Positions 1 through 14,164 of a stretch of 64,000 bases of DNA are shown in pieces. The stretch lies in the NCBI GenBank assembly GCA_028023455.1, contig JAQFVV010000184.1, positions 1,922,001-1,986,000 on the forward strand, read 5' to 3'. The DNA is from Epiperipatus broadwayi (lineage: Eukaryota > Onychophora > Udeonychophora > Euonychophora > Peripatidae). Under the pieces are notes generated by a model. That model saw nothing but the letters and a program-made list of their open reading frames with translations, did no database searches and was not told the DNA's origin. How positions within the stretch are numbered: position 1 is the first letter of the stretch; every line of letters starts with the position of its first letter. A program made the position numbers and the translations under genes.

Positions 1-16
1 ACTTTTAGAAAAACTG

Positions 17-48
17 AAGGGATTGAAAGTGCATCTTTTCAATCCCTT
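17..48. repeat. 12-bp hairpin
   Basis: AAGGGATTGAAA/TTTCAATCCCTT with an 8-nt loop. Confidence 0.7.
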
Positions 49-3000
49 TCAACTCTCCCAGATTTAACATATATTGCACACCTCCATTTATTTCCAAACT
101 TTTCCTTTTTATATTAAAATTATGGATTAACTGGACATGACATCATGATGATGATGATTCTCTCTTGCTGTGGTCCATTTCCTGAGGAATTTTTTTATTG
201 GCTATTCTGTTCTTATTGTTTTTCTCCTATCTGACCTTTAATTATAAATTTTGAGATGCCCAAAGGTTAGTTTATTTTGACTAATTAAAAATAATCATTT
301 CCATTTTTAACCTTTTTACACAATAGAATTAATTAAATTATTTTACATTCTTAAAGTTAAGTTTTTCTTAAAATTTAGTTTTAAAACTTTTTTTTCTTTT
401 TTTAATAAAGTTTTCTTTTAATAATTTTCTATCTGTGTGTTTTTATATATACAAGTTTAGATGACTTAATTTTCAATTTTTAATTTTTAAAAACAAATTT
501 TTATTTGTGAACTTTTTATTTTTAATTTCTAATTTTATTAAAAATAATGTAACAGCATGTGTGCCCATTACAATATATATATATATATTTTCATTAAAAG
601 GTATTGAAAATGTAACATGAATTCTTTATTTTTGGTTAAAAATAAAAAATAATATAGGAATTGTAAAATAGAATTTTATTTATACTGTAGCCAATTACTT
701 TAAAGTCTTTATTTTATTCATTGCATTGGTGGCAAATTTTATTGAACAATTTTCTTATATCAATGAGACATCTTTGAGTGATATTGGACAGTTGTCTTAA
801 CAACATTGATGTCAGCAAGAGTCTGTTATAAATTGAACTGAAACACTGTAACTTGAGTTCTTATAATTTTATTATTGCTTAGAATGGACACGTTCATATG
901 TTTTTAAAAATTTATCAAATTTATTGTTTGATTTCTAAAATCATGGAAGGATAAAAATTTTAACTATCTTCCCATTCAATTGAGGCAGTTCATTGATGAA
1001 ATTCCATGGAAAATAACAAAATGTAAAAAACCCATCAAAATGCATTGTATTGCAAGTCAGCTAAAAATATTCCATTGTCAAAATCTAGCATTTCATCTAT
1101 TTGTTTTTGACAAATACAAACCCTATGGTGTGTATATGGATGTCATATTTCTAGTCAATAAATTTCACAAGATTGATCAACTCAACATATATATGATGTT
1201 AAGCATTTAAAATTTCACATTTATAACTTTAAAAAAAATGCTAGCATTTATTACTTATTTGGATATAACTGAATTTTGTCAATGAAAGAATTTTCTTTAT
1301 ATATTATTACCAATGAAAAATAAAAATAAAGCCAGTGATGTGTAATTTTTCATCACCCAAGTATCTTCTACTTTACAAAGTTGGATATGTTTGTATACTT
1401 AAATGAAAAATATCAGAATTTAAAAGTAAAAGTCATTGAATTCAAATCTTCAATCATTATCATTCATGCTTGTCTTCTCTATTTAATGAGAATTGTTTCT
1501 ATGCATTAGGATCAGAAACAAGGAACCAAGACTATAATGTACCAGTAGGTAAAAGGGACAGAATTTTTGATTAGATGGTATAATATCTCTGTATTTATTT
1601 ATTTTGTGTTTGAAAAAAAAAATGTGTACATTTTGTTAATATTTTATTTTAAAATATAAAATCAAATAATATATATAGATTATTCTATGATTAATCATTC
1701 ATATAATAAAAAGTCAGAGAGATTCATTATTATTATTATTATTATTTAAACTCTTATCTGATGATATAGATCAATTTACAAGCCGATGTTTTCAAGTGTT
1801 TAAATATTTTTTTATTATTCAAAATTTAACCTGGGGATATTCATTTAAATACAATGGATTTTTATGTTGGTCTAATTGCTCAGAAATTATATTAATGAAT
1901 AAATAAAAATCAATTTTTATTTGATCACATTTTTTATCACATATTCTATTTAAAGTATAAGTAAAATATCCAAAACCTCACCTTCAGTTTATATGTATTG
2001 TAACTAATAAAAATATTAAAAAATGGCATGGGGGAATATTAGAGAAACTGAACTAGTATGACTTTAGGCATTTTTTTGCTTGTGTGTGTATATGGTCTAT
2101 CTGGGTACCACTAGGCTATCTAAACCTGGACAAAGTTACCTTATATACCTACCTATGGATGGATGTACATGTTTCTAACCCATTTGGTACCTTATTTATA
2201 ATAGGATATACGATTTTGCATTTTAGAACCATATCACATTTGCACTAATATTAAGGAAAACAAAACATCCTTATGATTCTTTAATTGTGCAAATAAAATT
2301 ATCAGATAAATTTATTATATAAGATTTTAATCTCACAAATGAATTTTTAACATTCTCACAAGTCTGACTAGCTTATATTAAACACTGCATGTTTATTGGT
2401 GGCAATTCACTAAACCTTGAATGACATTTGATGGTTTTAATGGTAGTCATATCTTGTGATGGCTCACAAATAACAAATACAGTGAAAATCATTATTCATA
2501 TGGCCATTAAACACATTTATTTAGACTACTGATTAATAAGATGATGATGATGATAATGATACTTCCAACCACAGCTTTACAACTAACTCACAACATAAAA
2601 TTTCATCTTTTATAAACCTATAATTATTTACCTAAAATATTATATTTAAATTATGACTTAATGATTGATATTCATCAGTGATGATGATGGTTATAACTAA
2701 TTTTATGAGACAATGATTAGCTTTTAAGAAAGATATATCCCTCTTTTAATAAAAACAAATTAACATTTATTACTGATCAATCATTAAGAATACAAATAAA
2801 AAAATTTACATTACGAATAATGATAAATTGTTTATATTTAAATAATATTAATAATACCAAAGATCTTCCCCTTTTCCTTTAATGATATGTATTCAACGTT
2901 CATAATATCTAGTGTGATGTGTGTGCATTAATTTCTATAGTGGATAAATAAAATTCTTATATCCTAAAAAAAACATTTTTATTTCAAAAATAAACACTAT

Positions 3001-6000
3001 GCATGCTCATACTCACCTATTGCGTATAACATATATTTTTACATTTATAAATTTAAACATAATATTAAAAGAGAAATGATTAGAGAAAGTTAGTCAGATT
3101 ATAGAGATTAGAACATTTAAATAATCAGCTTCAAATTACCTATCTGACTTTCCACCGATCCAAGTCATTAATTACTTTAAAAATCCCTCTCTCCTAATGC
3201 TAAATTTCTACCAATTTTTAACACTCATGCTTAACAAATATACACAGCAGCATAATTATATTACTAGGTGTGTGTGTATACATCAATTCCCATTATGAAT
3301 AAAATATTATTAAACCCTTTTGACATGCAATATAAATCAACATATTGAATCAATACACAATAAACACATTTTATAAAAATAAAATACACATATAAATAGT
3401 TACATGTAATAATTTATGAATACACAATTCATAAAATAATGCTATATTTATTATTATTGAAAATCTTCTCTAATTGATTTCATTTTAAAATTCAAAGATT
3501 TAAAGAGAGAGATAACTGGATTTAGTATTTAAAAGATTTGTTAATAGTCACTGATAAAAAAATATAATTAAAATTCATATTACCAGTTCTTTTACTTTTG
3601 AGGCACTGGAATGGTTTCAAAGAGTCCAACAATTTTAAAGTCAGCTTATTGAAGGTTTAAAATTTGACAGCATCCACACTCCAATATGCAACATGCATAC
3701 AATTACCAATTACCACAGTTTACTGAAAGTCCTATTTTTGGCTTGGGCTTGTGATTCTTTTTACTGTGATGATGATGAAATAACTTGTTTCCATAGGGAC
3801 CATTTGGCACTGAAATGGTTTCTTCATTTCTTCTAAATATAATTACTTTTAATAGACCATGGTTATTTCTGTTTTCCATATATTTTAGCATTTTGCTTTG
3901 ATTTAAACTCAGCAAATGGCATAAATGAAATAGCATGGTTTCACAAATTTCAGCATTTTAATTTGTAATTGTTAGTACAGGTGTAATAATAAATTTCTTC
4001 CATCATATTTGGAAATAGGTTATGTTTTATATACTTTCGATTTAAATTTCTCCTTATGTGGATAGGTTTCCTGGTAAGCCAATGGGATCCTTAACAAAAT
4101 ATATTTTCTACCCCACCATATTGATGTAAAAACCATTAAAACAAAGTCTGGTTCTCTAAAGCAATCTAGTTTACTTTCCCCCCTTTCTAACAGACTTATT
4201 GTCAGCTTTTTATATAAGTTAGTCTGTCCCATGACATCACATATTCTTGTTACTAAAAACACCTGATTAGTCATAACTGCATTCTAATAGTGGTCTGTTT
4301 TAACTCTTTTCTGTGAATTGACAATTTTTTTTAAAATTTATTATTGGTAAGGAATCCAAAATGGTCTGACTTTTATCAGCAACCCCCTTTTTCTCTAAGT
4401 CTGAAATTTGACCATCATCTTCTCTCTTACTAACCTTTGATATTACAACTCTTTTTTAAATACATCTGTAAATGTCTTTAGGTTTATGCCTGTAAATACA
4501 GGCACACACTCATCCATATTCAGACATATAACACCTACCTATTAAAAAATAATCCAAATGATTTTAAAAGCCATGAATTAAAATTCATAAAATAAATCAG
4601 TAAGACTATTAGAATCAAAGTGTGATTAAAGAAAGAATATTAGTATATATTAAATATAAATTAACTTTAAAAAAGGTTAACAAGAAAAGTCATAAAAATG
4701 ATTAATTGAATAGTTTATGTCTACAGACAACTAACTATATGTGCTTTAAAATTCTAACTTTTGGGTGCAACTTTTAAAGGTATATATAATCCCCTTTACT
4801 AACACAAAGATAAACAGAGAACAAATATTTCTTCCACTCTCTATCTGAGGTTTTGGGTGCTTTGTTATGTAAGGTTTGAACTCAGATGTCCTACAGCTTC
4901 TCCATCCTATAAACAAAAATGTGGTGATTTTTTTATTTTATGCACACACTATTAAAATTTAATCACAGGCTAAATTGGAATGTGTACAATATATAGTATT
5001 ATTGTCATAAAACCCATTTTTGAGTTTCATACATATATTTATTTATTGTTTGCTATTGATGATTATAAAATTATATAGATTTTCAAATTAATTAGATATA
5101 TCCAAGAGAAATCACATTTGTAGTTTTTCTTAACTGCTGACAATTATAATCTATTGCATACATCATTTGTTTTGTTCTTTTATTTATTTATTTTTTACTA
5201 TCATTATAAATTTTTAAATATAAACCAATAAATTTAGAGTTGATTGGACATTTGGTGAATTTCTCTAATTATTTTTTAAGGGTGCAAGGTAATTTTTGAT
5301 ACTTGGGTTTTGATTAGAGATCAAACCAATCTCGATAAGTGAGATATGGTTGTACACACATATAATTTTTTATATGATTATTATTATTAAGTCCAATTAG
5401 ATATAAATTTTATATTTGTCATTACATTGAAATATTTGTTTGCTTATCTAAATCAATATTACTGGTAGAAATAATTTCATAAAATGATTGGTTATTATTG
5501 AGCTTATCTTGTATCGTTACAAAAATCTTAATAGATTTTGTTCTGTCATTAGACAGAATGATTTGTCTTATGTTTAAACTTTTTTAAAGTGAGTATCATA
5601 AATTTCATTAACTAGTATATCTTAATATCTATCTTTGGCTTGGACAACTGTCAATAATCGTTTTCTATAGTTTAATTGTTATAATATCCATTTTATAATT
5701 GATAGACTGAAGATTTAAGTAGATGAACATAAGTCAGTAAATATCCAATAGAAACCTACGGTATGTGATTGTATATTATAAAATGTAAGATTATCTAATA
5801 GATTTATGGATAACAAGTTCTTATAGAGTGTTTCATTTTAATACATAACTTAAGTAATAATTACATATCAATATAATGTAAAGTATGGATAAAATATCAA
5901 TATTATTTTTAATATTTCATTAAATTAGATATAAAACTGAATGAAAATTTATTTTATTTAAACATTATAAATATTGTGTAGGTTTATAAAATGTTCTCAA

Positions 6001-6639
6001 AATGTTATTATAATTATTTAGGAACTAATTTATTTAAGTGTAATGTGATTAAATTTTAACTTAAATTTACATTACTATATGTAATAGTTGATTTGTAAAA
6101 GTGTATCAGAACTTAGTTATTTGTGATTTGAATTTGGGTTTCATTTGATTATAAATTAAATAGATGTCTTAGGCATATATCATTATTTAGGACAATGACA
6201 TAGGATTTCATTGCTTATCATAGTGTATTTTGGGATCGTGAATAGATTTGGTAATATCTGTAATGATAGTCATGTTTGCTTTCTTTTGTTTTAAATATTA
6301 TCTAAATAAATTAGGTTTTAATTAATATTGTCATTAGTATTTTACTTTAGTAGACAATCTAAATAATTAAGAATTGGAAATATTGTTATTGTATAGTATA
6401 AACAATGACTGAGCTAGAGCATTTTACATAGATTATAACAGAATTACTATTTATTGATGCATGTTTTGCTCTGTTATAAATAATATTTAGAGCCTAAGGG
6501 CAATCCTTCATTATCTTTTACTTCCATATTGTTTCAGTAATAAGTGGTTGTCTAAAAATCTATAGGTCATTTTTTTTTATTTTATGACTTTATTTTATGA
6601 CAAATTCTGGCTGAACAAATTTAGATAGGTAGTGAGATA
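49..6639. other. AT-rich DNA, no gene seen
   Basis: Poly-A/T tracts, short ATT runs (about 1725-1746) and GAT runs (2540-2560). Short open frames (e.g. 980-1210, 4020-4274) show no motif or codon signal. Confidence 0.4.
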
Positions 6640-6950
6640 GAAGATTCATTATTATTATAAAACAGCTACCCAATGCTGGCTGATAATAGTCATGTACAGA
6701 TGGGGATTGTTGCAAAATGCAAAATCAACTTTGAAGCTGTTATAAAATGGCACTCTATATTTAGGGGTAAACTTTAATATATAAACCCCATATTTCATCA
6801 CTAATGGAGAGATATAGGAAGACCCAAATTTGATTTCACCAGGATGGAAAAGTTCAACCACCACCCATGCAAAGGCAGGACATAATGGATGAATGACCTA
6901 TCCAGTGCCTACTATAAATGCCAGACAATTCAGCCTGGAAGAAAATTGGT
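6640..6950. repeat. possible old member of the same repeat family
   Basis: CCTATCCAGTGCCTACT...GCCAGACA at 6897-6930 resembles CCCTATCTAGTGCCTACT...CCCAGAC of the 10.9-kb element. The open frame on the minus strand here (6655-6864) is not recognised as a protein. Confidence 0.3.
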
Positions 6951-6954
6951 AATA

Positions 6955-8285
6955 TTTCTTCACTGCAAAATCTATTTTAAAAACTTATATTTAAATGAAG
7001 TTAGCTATAATGAATGTTCGTTAAATTATAAATTTTCAATTACTTAAAATTCTTGTTAAAATAAAATCTCTAAATGGTAACTGTAATAGTTTTACCTGTA
7101 AATGTAAATTTTTAATAACTTTTCCTGTAACTGTAATCAGATATTATTTTAACCTTTCTATAATCTGCGACCATACATATTTTCTATACTATTTTATTTC
7201 ATTTCTAAATTCATGTTATGATATGCCATAATTTTAAAGCAGAGAATAATTAACTTAATAAATTTTTGGGAGAGACAATTAGAAGCTCTCTGAAGTAATG
7301 TTCGGTATTGCTTTTTAGCCAATATAAATAGCTGCTTTGAAATCTATTCTAAAAAATAACAACAGATTGCTATGTGCTCATTGTTATCTATATTTAATTA
7401 TTTAGTACGTGTTAGTCTGTTATTAAGGTTGTACATTAATTTTTTTGAGATTTATTATTATAGTTTTTAAATATTAGTTTTCTAATTTTTTATATTCCAC
7501 AAAATACTGTTGAAAGTCAGGATTTTTTTTTTTTAAATGTAGTGTCTTAGGTGTTTTAATTTTTTATGTTAATTTCTTTTCCCATTTTTTGAAATTACAT
7601 GCTTGTTTGAAATTCAGGAACTTTTCCTGCAATTTTTTTTAAACAACATGCTTCTAGTCAATGTCATTTATCATTTGCATGTGTTGGCAGTGTTTTTGAA
7701 AGTGTTTTAAAATTCAAAATGGTGCCGAACGCATACTATATTGGCATTTTTTTTGTACTCAATTCATTAATAGTCTTCTGACCAACTTTGATTTTTTTTA
7801 TTCTCCTTATAATTAAAACTCATTTACTGGATATTATATGGAAAAGCAGTGAATCATTATCTGAAAAAATCATGAGTTTATTTTAAAAAAATTTCAGCTA
7901 TCTGTAAAAATTTCCAACTTCCACTTGAATTTGAAATACATGAGCATGGAAAACTAATACATTAACTGCTACACTTTCTTGTCTTGTTTGAATCTTTATT
8001 ATATAAATAATTAATGTGATGGAATTAAAAACACTGTGATATTATAAATATGCCTATAGATGTGAATAATTAAATCCACATTATAAAAAATGGTGGAATA
8101 TTTTCTTTTTAAAAAGATTATTTTTAATTAAGCTATCTATAAGCTTGTCCTAAAAAATTCAATACGTGCCACATGACCATTACTGCTACTTATATTCCAA
8201 AAAATTATGACTTAAAAACTAAACTGATTATCTTCTTTAATGCATTCTATTTCTTTCTCAAATCATAAATATTTACAACTTTTCC
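6955..8285. other. AT-rich DNA, no gene seen
   Basis: Nothing recognisable upstream of the LINE relic. Confidence 0.4.
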
Positions 8286-8289
8286 TCTT

Positions 8290-8900
8290 TGAGATCATCA
8301 ATCAAACGTTTTTATTCATCTTTTCTTTTCATCATGTATTTTGCAGTTTTTTTTTCAGCATATCTTTTGCAATTCCTCCACCTCTAGGTATATGACCACT
8401 CCAGTTATTCTTCATAATTCTCAAGTTCTCTTTAACAATGCTAATCTTATTTTTTCTATTAACTTTTAAATTTATATCTCTAAAAAAGGTAATTCTTTTT
8501 TTTTTACTTTTTCTAAGAATTCATTTCTGTTTCATATGAATCTTTACTCTAAGCAAAAGATTTAACAAACCTATTTTTTGCATTAATTTCAATATTCTAT
8601 TATTATTATTCTCTATGTTTTTATTATTATTATTATTATTTTTTGCATTAATTTCAATATTCTATTATTATTATTCTCTATGTTTTTATTATCAATAATC
8701 CCACCATCAATTTCCAAATATTTAAAATCATTAACCTATTCTTTAACTTCTTGCTCCATGCTTCATCTTAATATGATTTTTCTTATCTATTTTCATTGCT
8801 TTATTTTTCTTTGGATTTATTGTCATTCCAAACTTTTTGCAAGCATTTTCAACTTTAGATAACATTTTATTATGCTCTAATATGTATTTTAATCATATGT
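8290..8900 (-). pseudogene. decayed RTE-like LINE, 3' part of reverse transcriptase
   Basis: Minus-strand fragments in order: LSKVENACKKFGMTINPKKN near 8860-8800, VNDFKYLEIDGGI near 8735-8690, then after the tandem duplication at 8575-8690, KENLRIMKNNWSGHIPRGGG near 8440-8380. These match the part of RTE/BovB-type reverse transcriptases after the catalytic YADD and the conserved W-x-GH block near the C-terminus. Stops and frame changes are frequent. The RT core and endonuclease are absent. Confidence 0.55.
8575..8690 (+). repeat. 65-bp tandem duplication with ATT microsatellite
   Basis: GCATTAATTTCAATATTC...CTCTATGTTTTTATT occurs at 8580 and again at 8645, separated by an (ATT)n run. It lies within the LINE relic. 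Confidence 0.85.
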
Positions 8901-8904
8901 GATT

Positions 8905-10889
8905 CATTAAAAGTTATAAAACAACTCTAAAATTGAGATTCTAGATTAAGTTATGTTAAGATGTTAATAAGCAATGGTAAACTACTAATAATGATGATCA
9001 GATGTTATTTCTTCTTCTTAGTACTTTATTGCATGGTTATTCTATTTAATTTTGGCCAAAGAAAATATATAAATACTCACTAACTGCATATATTATTATA
9101 TCACCAATTTGAAAATCTGATACAATGAACAATCCAATCTATAATGACAATTCTATATTAATCAATTAACATGTAATGTAAATATATATTTAATAAAACA
9201 GAATGTAACATTCCTGCCTCACAATGTTCTTTATATTTACATGACTTCTGATTTATATATATATTTCTTAATAAATCTTTATTCCAATTTGTCTAAATGT
9301 TTACAATGACACATTACAATTTATTTTAATCTGTCATACAAAAGCAGTATGATTAGTTTATATCCAAGATTCTGAAACTTAACATTTTTTTAGTTCTTGT
9401 TCTATAACTTACACACTTAAAATAGATATCCCAAAATTATAAAATAGAAAAATGGGACACCACATGTACAAAGTCTATATTTTTTTGTTTTCAAATCAAT
9501 TTGTTTAAAAACAATTATACTCTTAATGCAGCTTTATTACACCTATGATATTTCACTAAGGCAAGCTGGATTTTGTTTACAGTTATACTTTGATTTAAAG
9601 ACAGAATCAAAAAGCATGCAAGTTAACATGGGAATGGAAATAATATGGAAAGATATTGTATGAATATATGGTTTTATACAGTATTTGGACTATATGTTTT
9701 GAATATCCTGTGGAAAAAACTCAAAATAAAAATAAAGAGTTGCACAATTAAAATTTATGATATATTTATATTTTGACAAGCTACAAAGCAAAATTATATA
9801 TCATGAACAAGTAAATTTTCAAATCTTGTATGACGATAGCATAAAATAAAGCATTTATTAATAAATATGTTTTGTGTGATAATGATTGTTCTTGGCACAT
9901 GGCTGACATTCCTTATACCAGAAGTCCCAGTTGAAATAAATGATAGGATTCTTAACTTAAAACATTTAACATATATATATATATGCACTCAAACTTTGAT
10001 CTGCTTTTCTCCAATTGTGATTTCTTTTTCTAAATTAAGAACAGATGTCTGATACTTTATAACATACTTTCTAGAGCATTTTAATATCTTTATTTCAGTC
10101 AATGTTTTCATAATGAGTAATCACATGCTTTGACACATTTTCGCTCTGATTTATTAATAAAATTATATTTATTATAAAATCTTTATTTAATTTATGGATA
10201 TTTGTGTGTGTGCAAAATAACTAGCTATTAACAATTATTCATATATATTTTAAAAAAAAAACTTTATTTACTCTATTACAATACTTTTTTTTACTAAAAA
10301 ATAATTCGTATTAAAACAGATCTCTTTCTCCGGGTTCTCTTATCTCTTGATACACTTTTCAGATACTTGTAGCTATTTCTCTTAATAAGGTCATCAATCA
10401 ATATTATTCTTTTTCTCTTTTTCCAGAATCATCTATAGTTTATTTAAATATATCTTTCACAACTCACCTGTCTCTAAACATTAAAAAGGTAAAAATTATT
10501 TATAATACTTGTTCACTCGACTTTGATATCTGCTAAATTATCTACAGAAAAATCAATCTATTTGTGATAATAAAAAATGAAACATAAAAGAAAAACTACT
10601 TATTTATCAACACTATATTTAAATGGCCTAATCATGATAAATTCACAAGGAAAATTTTTTTCTGCTCCTTATTAAATTAAAATTCCACTTTTACTATTGA
10701 ATACCTCTTCCAACAGAAAAATAACTGTATTATGAAGAAAAAATAGAATTTAGTATAATTTTCAATACCAAAATGCATAAAAATAAAATAAAAATACAAG
10801 AAAATATTTATATCACAATGAATTCTCAATATATATTTTTTAAGTTTATTCATTTAAAAATAAAAAGTAACTATCTCTTAATGATAAAA
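8905..10889. other. AT-rich DNA, no gene seen
   Basis: Only short AT microsatellites and chance open frames (9794-10052). Confidence 0.4.
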
Positions 10890-11723
10890 AGATGTAAACA
10901 AAGGCAAAACTCTCCATACAGTAGTGACATGCTGTGCCAAACAGAGTAATCAATGGATGCCAGAAGGCTTGTGCATAAAATCCCTATCTAGTGCCTACTC
11001 ATCCAATAGACCCAGACTAGTTTCTGGCTTGTGGCCATCATCAGTGAGGAGTCTTGGATCTGAGAGCACTGCACCTAGATCTTAGGATCTAATGCAACCC
11101 TCCAGCAGCCACCTTTTAACTTTACTTTACTACAAAACTATGAGAATGAAATTGAAAACATTGTTAATATCTTCAATCTAAGCTCAATAGCTTATAGTCT
11201 TATGGGTCTGAACTCAATTCAGCTCCCATACATTTTGGTGTCTTTTGCTCTTAAACAACCATAGCCACCACTATCCTTTTAGGCAGGATTAGTGTTAAAC
11301 CACTAAACATCACATGATCACCTTCTCTATACTAGCACATAATTGTTGTAAACAAAGGCAAAACTCTCCATACAGTAGTGCCATCCTGTGCCAAACAGAG
11401 TAATCAATGGATGCCAGAAGGCTTGTGCATAAAATCCCTATCTAGTGCCTACTCATCCAATATTCCCAGACTAGTTTCTGGATTGTGGCCATCATCAGTG
11501 AGGAGCCTTGGACCTGAGAGCACTGCAACTAGATCTTAGGATCTAATGCAACCCTCCAGCAGCCACCTTTTAACTCTACTTTACTACAAAACTATGAGAA
11601 TGAAATTGAAAACATTGATTACCCTGTTTGGCACAGGGTGGCACTACTGTATGGAGAGTTTTACCTTTGTTTACAACAATTATGTGCTAGTATAGAGAAG
11701 GTGATCATGTGATGTTTAGTGAT
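10890..11723. repeat. cluster of inverted-repeat (MITE-like) elements
   Basis: A ~265-bp block starting GTAAACAAAGGCAAAACTCTCC occurs at 10895-11160 and again, directly repeated, at 11343-11617. The second copy is bounded by ~105-bp terminal inverted repeats: 11302-11405 (CACTAAACATCACATGATC...) and its complement at 11617-11723. The first copy continues into a longer interior (11160-11300) that the second lacks. This looks like one full-length and one internally deleted, non-autonomous element joined end to end. No transposase seen. Confidence 0.85.
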
Positions 11724-11842
11724 AAAAAGATGTGTGTGTTGGTATAATTTTAAAAAGATAATGTCAAATGATTAGGTATTTAATTAATTTAAATTATACA
11801 TTAAAGTATAGTATTTCTTGCTATTGCTGCTTGTAATATGTT

Positions 11843-12090
11843 ATAAAGCCCTATGCATTTTGGTATAGTTGGTAAAGCATCTAAATTGGATCGGAAGATC
11901 CTAGGATCAATTCTGGTGCTCACGGTTTTGTGTTCAAAGTTCTTATAAACCCCCAAGAAATAAAGCCATATGTATTTTTTCACAGAGTGGTTTGGTGAGT
12001 TTGTGGAGCATCCAACTAGGGATTGGGAGATCCCAGGATCGATTCTGGCACTTACAATTCTGATGTTCGAACTTCTTATGAACTCCCGAA
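11843..12090 (+). repeat. tandem tRNA-derived SINE (two units)
   Basis: Unit 1 is 11843-11959, unit 2 is 11960-12090. Each starts ATAAAGCC.TATG.ATTTT, has an A-box-like head (TAGTTGGTAAAGCATC / TTTGTGGAGCATCC), and a B box (GGATCAATTCTGG at 11904-11916; GGATCGATTCTGG at 12036-12048). Each is followed by the same tail (...GTTC.AA.TTCTTAT.AAC.CCC). A third ATAAACCC begins at 12092 but is not continued. The head resembles a tRNA in D- and T-arm spacing. The open frame on the minus strand (11801-12193) is only the repeat read backwards. Confidence 0.75.
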
Positions 12091-12109
12091 CAATAAACCC
12101 ATTAGCATT

Positions 12110-13560
12110 TTCCCCCACAATAGAACATTTATACAATAAAATATTTTTATCATTACTCTCATGGCTGGTATATTTTGAAATCACTTCACCCATTTTTGTG
12201 ATTTTAAGTATTATTAATGGTGTTATAGATAATATTTGTTACCAATTCTAATCATTCAACTATCAAAGGAACAATTTTGAATTGAATGAATGTTATGATA
12301 AAAATGAAAGCATAAAACATGGCATTCCTATCAATATTTATTAAACTGTGTTTTTATTTATTTATATATTATACCAAATAAAAATATTACTAAAATAAAC
12401 CCTTTCTCATACACAATAACAATTTGATTATTATAAATATTTAAAGAATCCACCATACTTTTATCCGGATGTTGGGTAAGTTTCTCAATTTCAGTGAACC
12501 ATATTTATGAATTGTATCTCATCTAAAATTAAAATAATTCTACTTTTCCAAATAATAAATTTTTTAGTAAGCAACAGTCTTTAGGTAATTGTAATCGTTA
12601 CAATGTTTACAAGTTTGTAAGATGAACTTGAAAATAAGCTTGAGATTACAAAAAAAAAGTTTTGATTATTAAGACAAGTGTCAGTTTTACAGATAAAACT
12701 AAAAAATGCATCCATACCCCTTTAGAATACTGAAAATCCTCTCATTCTGGAAACTGAAAACTTTGTATATAGCAAGAAGTCTAAAAATTTTCAAAAAATA
12801 CTAGACACATAAAGTTGAAAATAAACAGTATTTAACTTCAAAAACAGAAATGCACTAAAATTAATGAGAATTTATAAACATAACATTTATTTTTAAAAAT
12901 ATCAAGCTAGTACAAACATGCATATAATAAAGAAAGCAAAATGACTAAAAAAAGATTAAATAAAATATAAATAAAGTTATATTTTATAAGTTGAAATTTC
13001 AGTATTATTCACACTTTGAAGATAACTTATAAACACTAGCTGTTTTAAAACTTGATTCTGCCATATAGATCTTTAAAATATTTTTAATACAGCACATACT
13101 GATCAGAATTGAATAGGCATTTAACAATAAAAAAAAAAGTGGGGGAAATGTATTCATTAGAGTGACTAATTTTTTATCATATTATTCAAAAGTAAAAAAC
13201 AATTCAATTTAATAGTGAGCAAAATATTTCATTTTTTACTCACATTATTTAAAATTGAATAATAATTCTTATTAATGGTCTAAAAGAGAAAAGAAATGAT
13301 TTTTATTAGAAACAATTAATTTTATTTTATCATACCATTCAAAATTGAACAATGATTCAATTTAATGGTATAAAAAAGGAGGAAATGTTCACTCATAAAG
13401 CATAAAAATAAACTTTATCATTCATTAATTATTAAAATTAAAAAAAATGAAAGTCATAGGAACAAAATTGTTTAAATAATTGAAATGTTTAAAAAGAATT
13501 AATAAAATACATTTTTTGTTTGGAAAAATCATTGCAATATAGTTTGATATCTAACGATTT
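12110..13560. other. AT-rich DNA, no gene seen
   Basis: No repeats or exons recognised between the SINE and the putative exon at 13585. Confidence 0.4.
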
Positions 13561-13584
13561 TTCTTTCAAAAGTTAACCTTGACA

Positions 13585-13613
13585 ATGGCGGATGCTAGTT
13601 CATCAAAATATTG
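13585..13613 (+). CDS. possible first coding exon of an unidentified gene
   Basis: gacaATGG start, then nine codons (MADASSSKY) plus TG before GTATGT at 13614. It is preceded by a pyrimidine-rich stretch ending in AG (tttttctttcaaaag), so it could instead be an internal exon beginning near 13572. The stretch contains CpG (GGCGG), rare around here. The inverted-LTR structure begins 50 bp downstream, inside what would be its first intron. The gene is not recognised. Confidence 0.25.
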
Positions 13614-14134
13614 GTATGTAATGGAAAATGACACATGGTTTAACCCAAAAAATAATTTATATTGTACCTATATTGATATAGGCACATATAATTTTATCTA
13701 AAATTATTATTAAAGTAATCTTTCATAAAAGAAAAACATAAAATTAAATGTTGAAGAATTTATTGCAGCTTGTTTTCGAAAAAGATAAGAATTAAATCGT
13801 TTTTTTTTAGTATTCGTAAAAATATAATTTAAAGGGTTAAAACATGCAAATCTCTTTTCATTCAAGTTTAATTAAATGAAAAAATAATGTTAAAACTAAT
13901 TTATGACCGTATATATGTGCGATTGTCAACAATAGAATAAATGTTATTATAAAGTTAAAGAGGATTATTATTAAAAAACACGGCAATGATTATTAATTAA
14001 AATATAAAGCAACATCTCTGCATGGCTATTACTAATTAAGCAATCTTCCAAAACACGTTTATCAAAGGATTAATTGATAAGGAATTTGACAACAGATCTT
14101 TGCCGGAGATATCAGAAAGACAACAAGGCGCAGG

Positions 14135-14142
14135 TATAAATA
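14135..14142 (+). promoter_or_regulatory. TATA box in left LTR-like arm
   Basis: TATAAATA followed about 30 bp later by TCGGACAGT-type initiator sequence. The same box is conserved in the right arm at 18174-18181 on the minus strand. Confidence 0.55.
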
Positions 14143-14164
14143 GACTTTTTTATCGGACAGTATT

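Noticed and set aside
8590-8690. CRISPR-like repeat array
   Set aside because: Only two copies of a 65-bp unit separated by an ATT run; this is a tandem duplication in a eukaryotic LINE relic.
11801-12193. 130-codon minus-strand frame
   Set aside because: It is the complement of the tandem SINE; the internal RIDP repeats are the B boxes translated.
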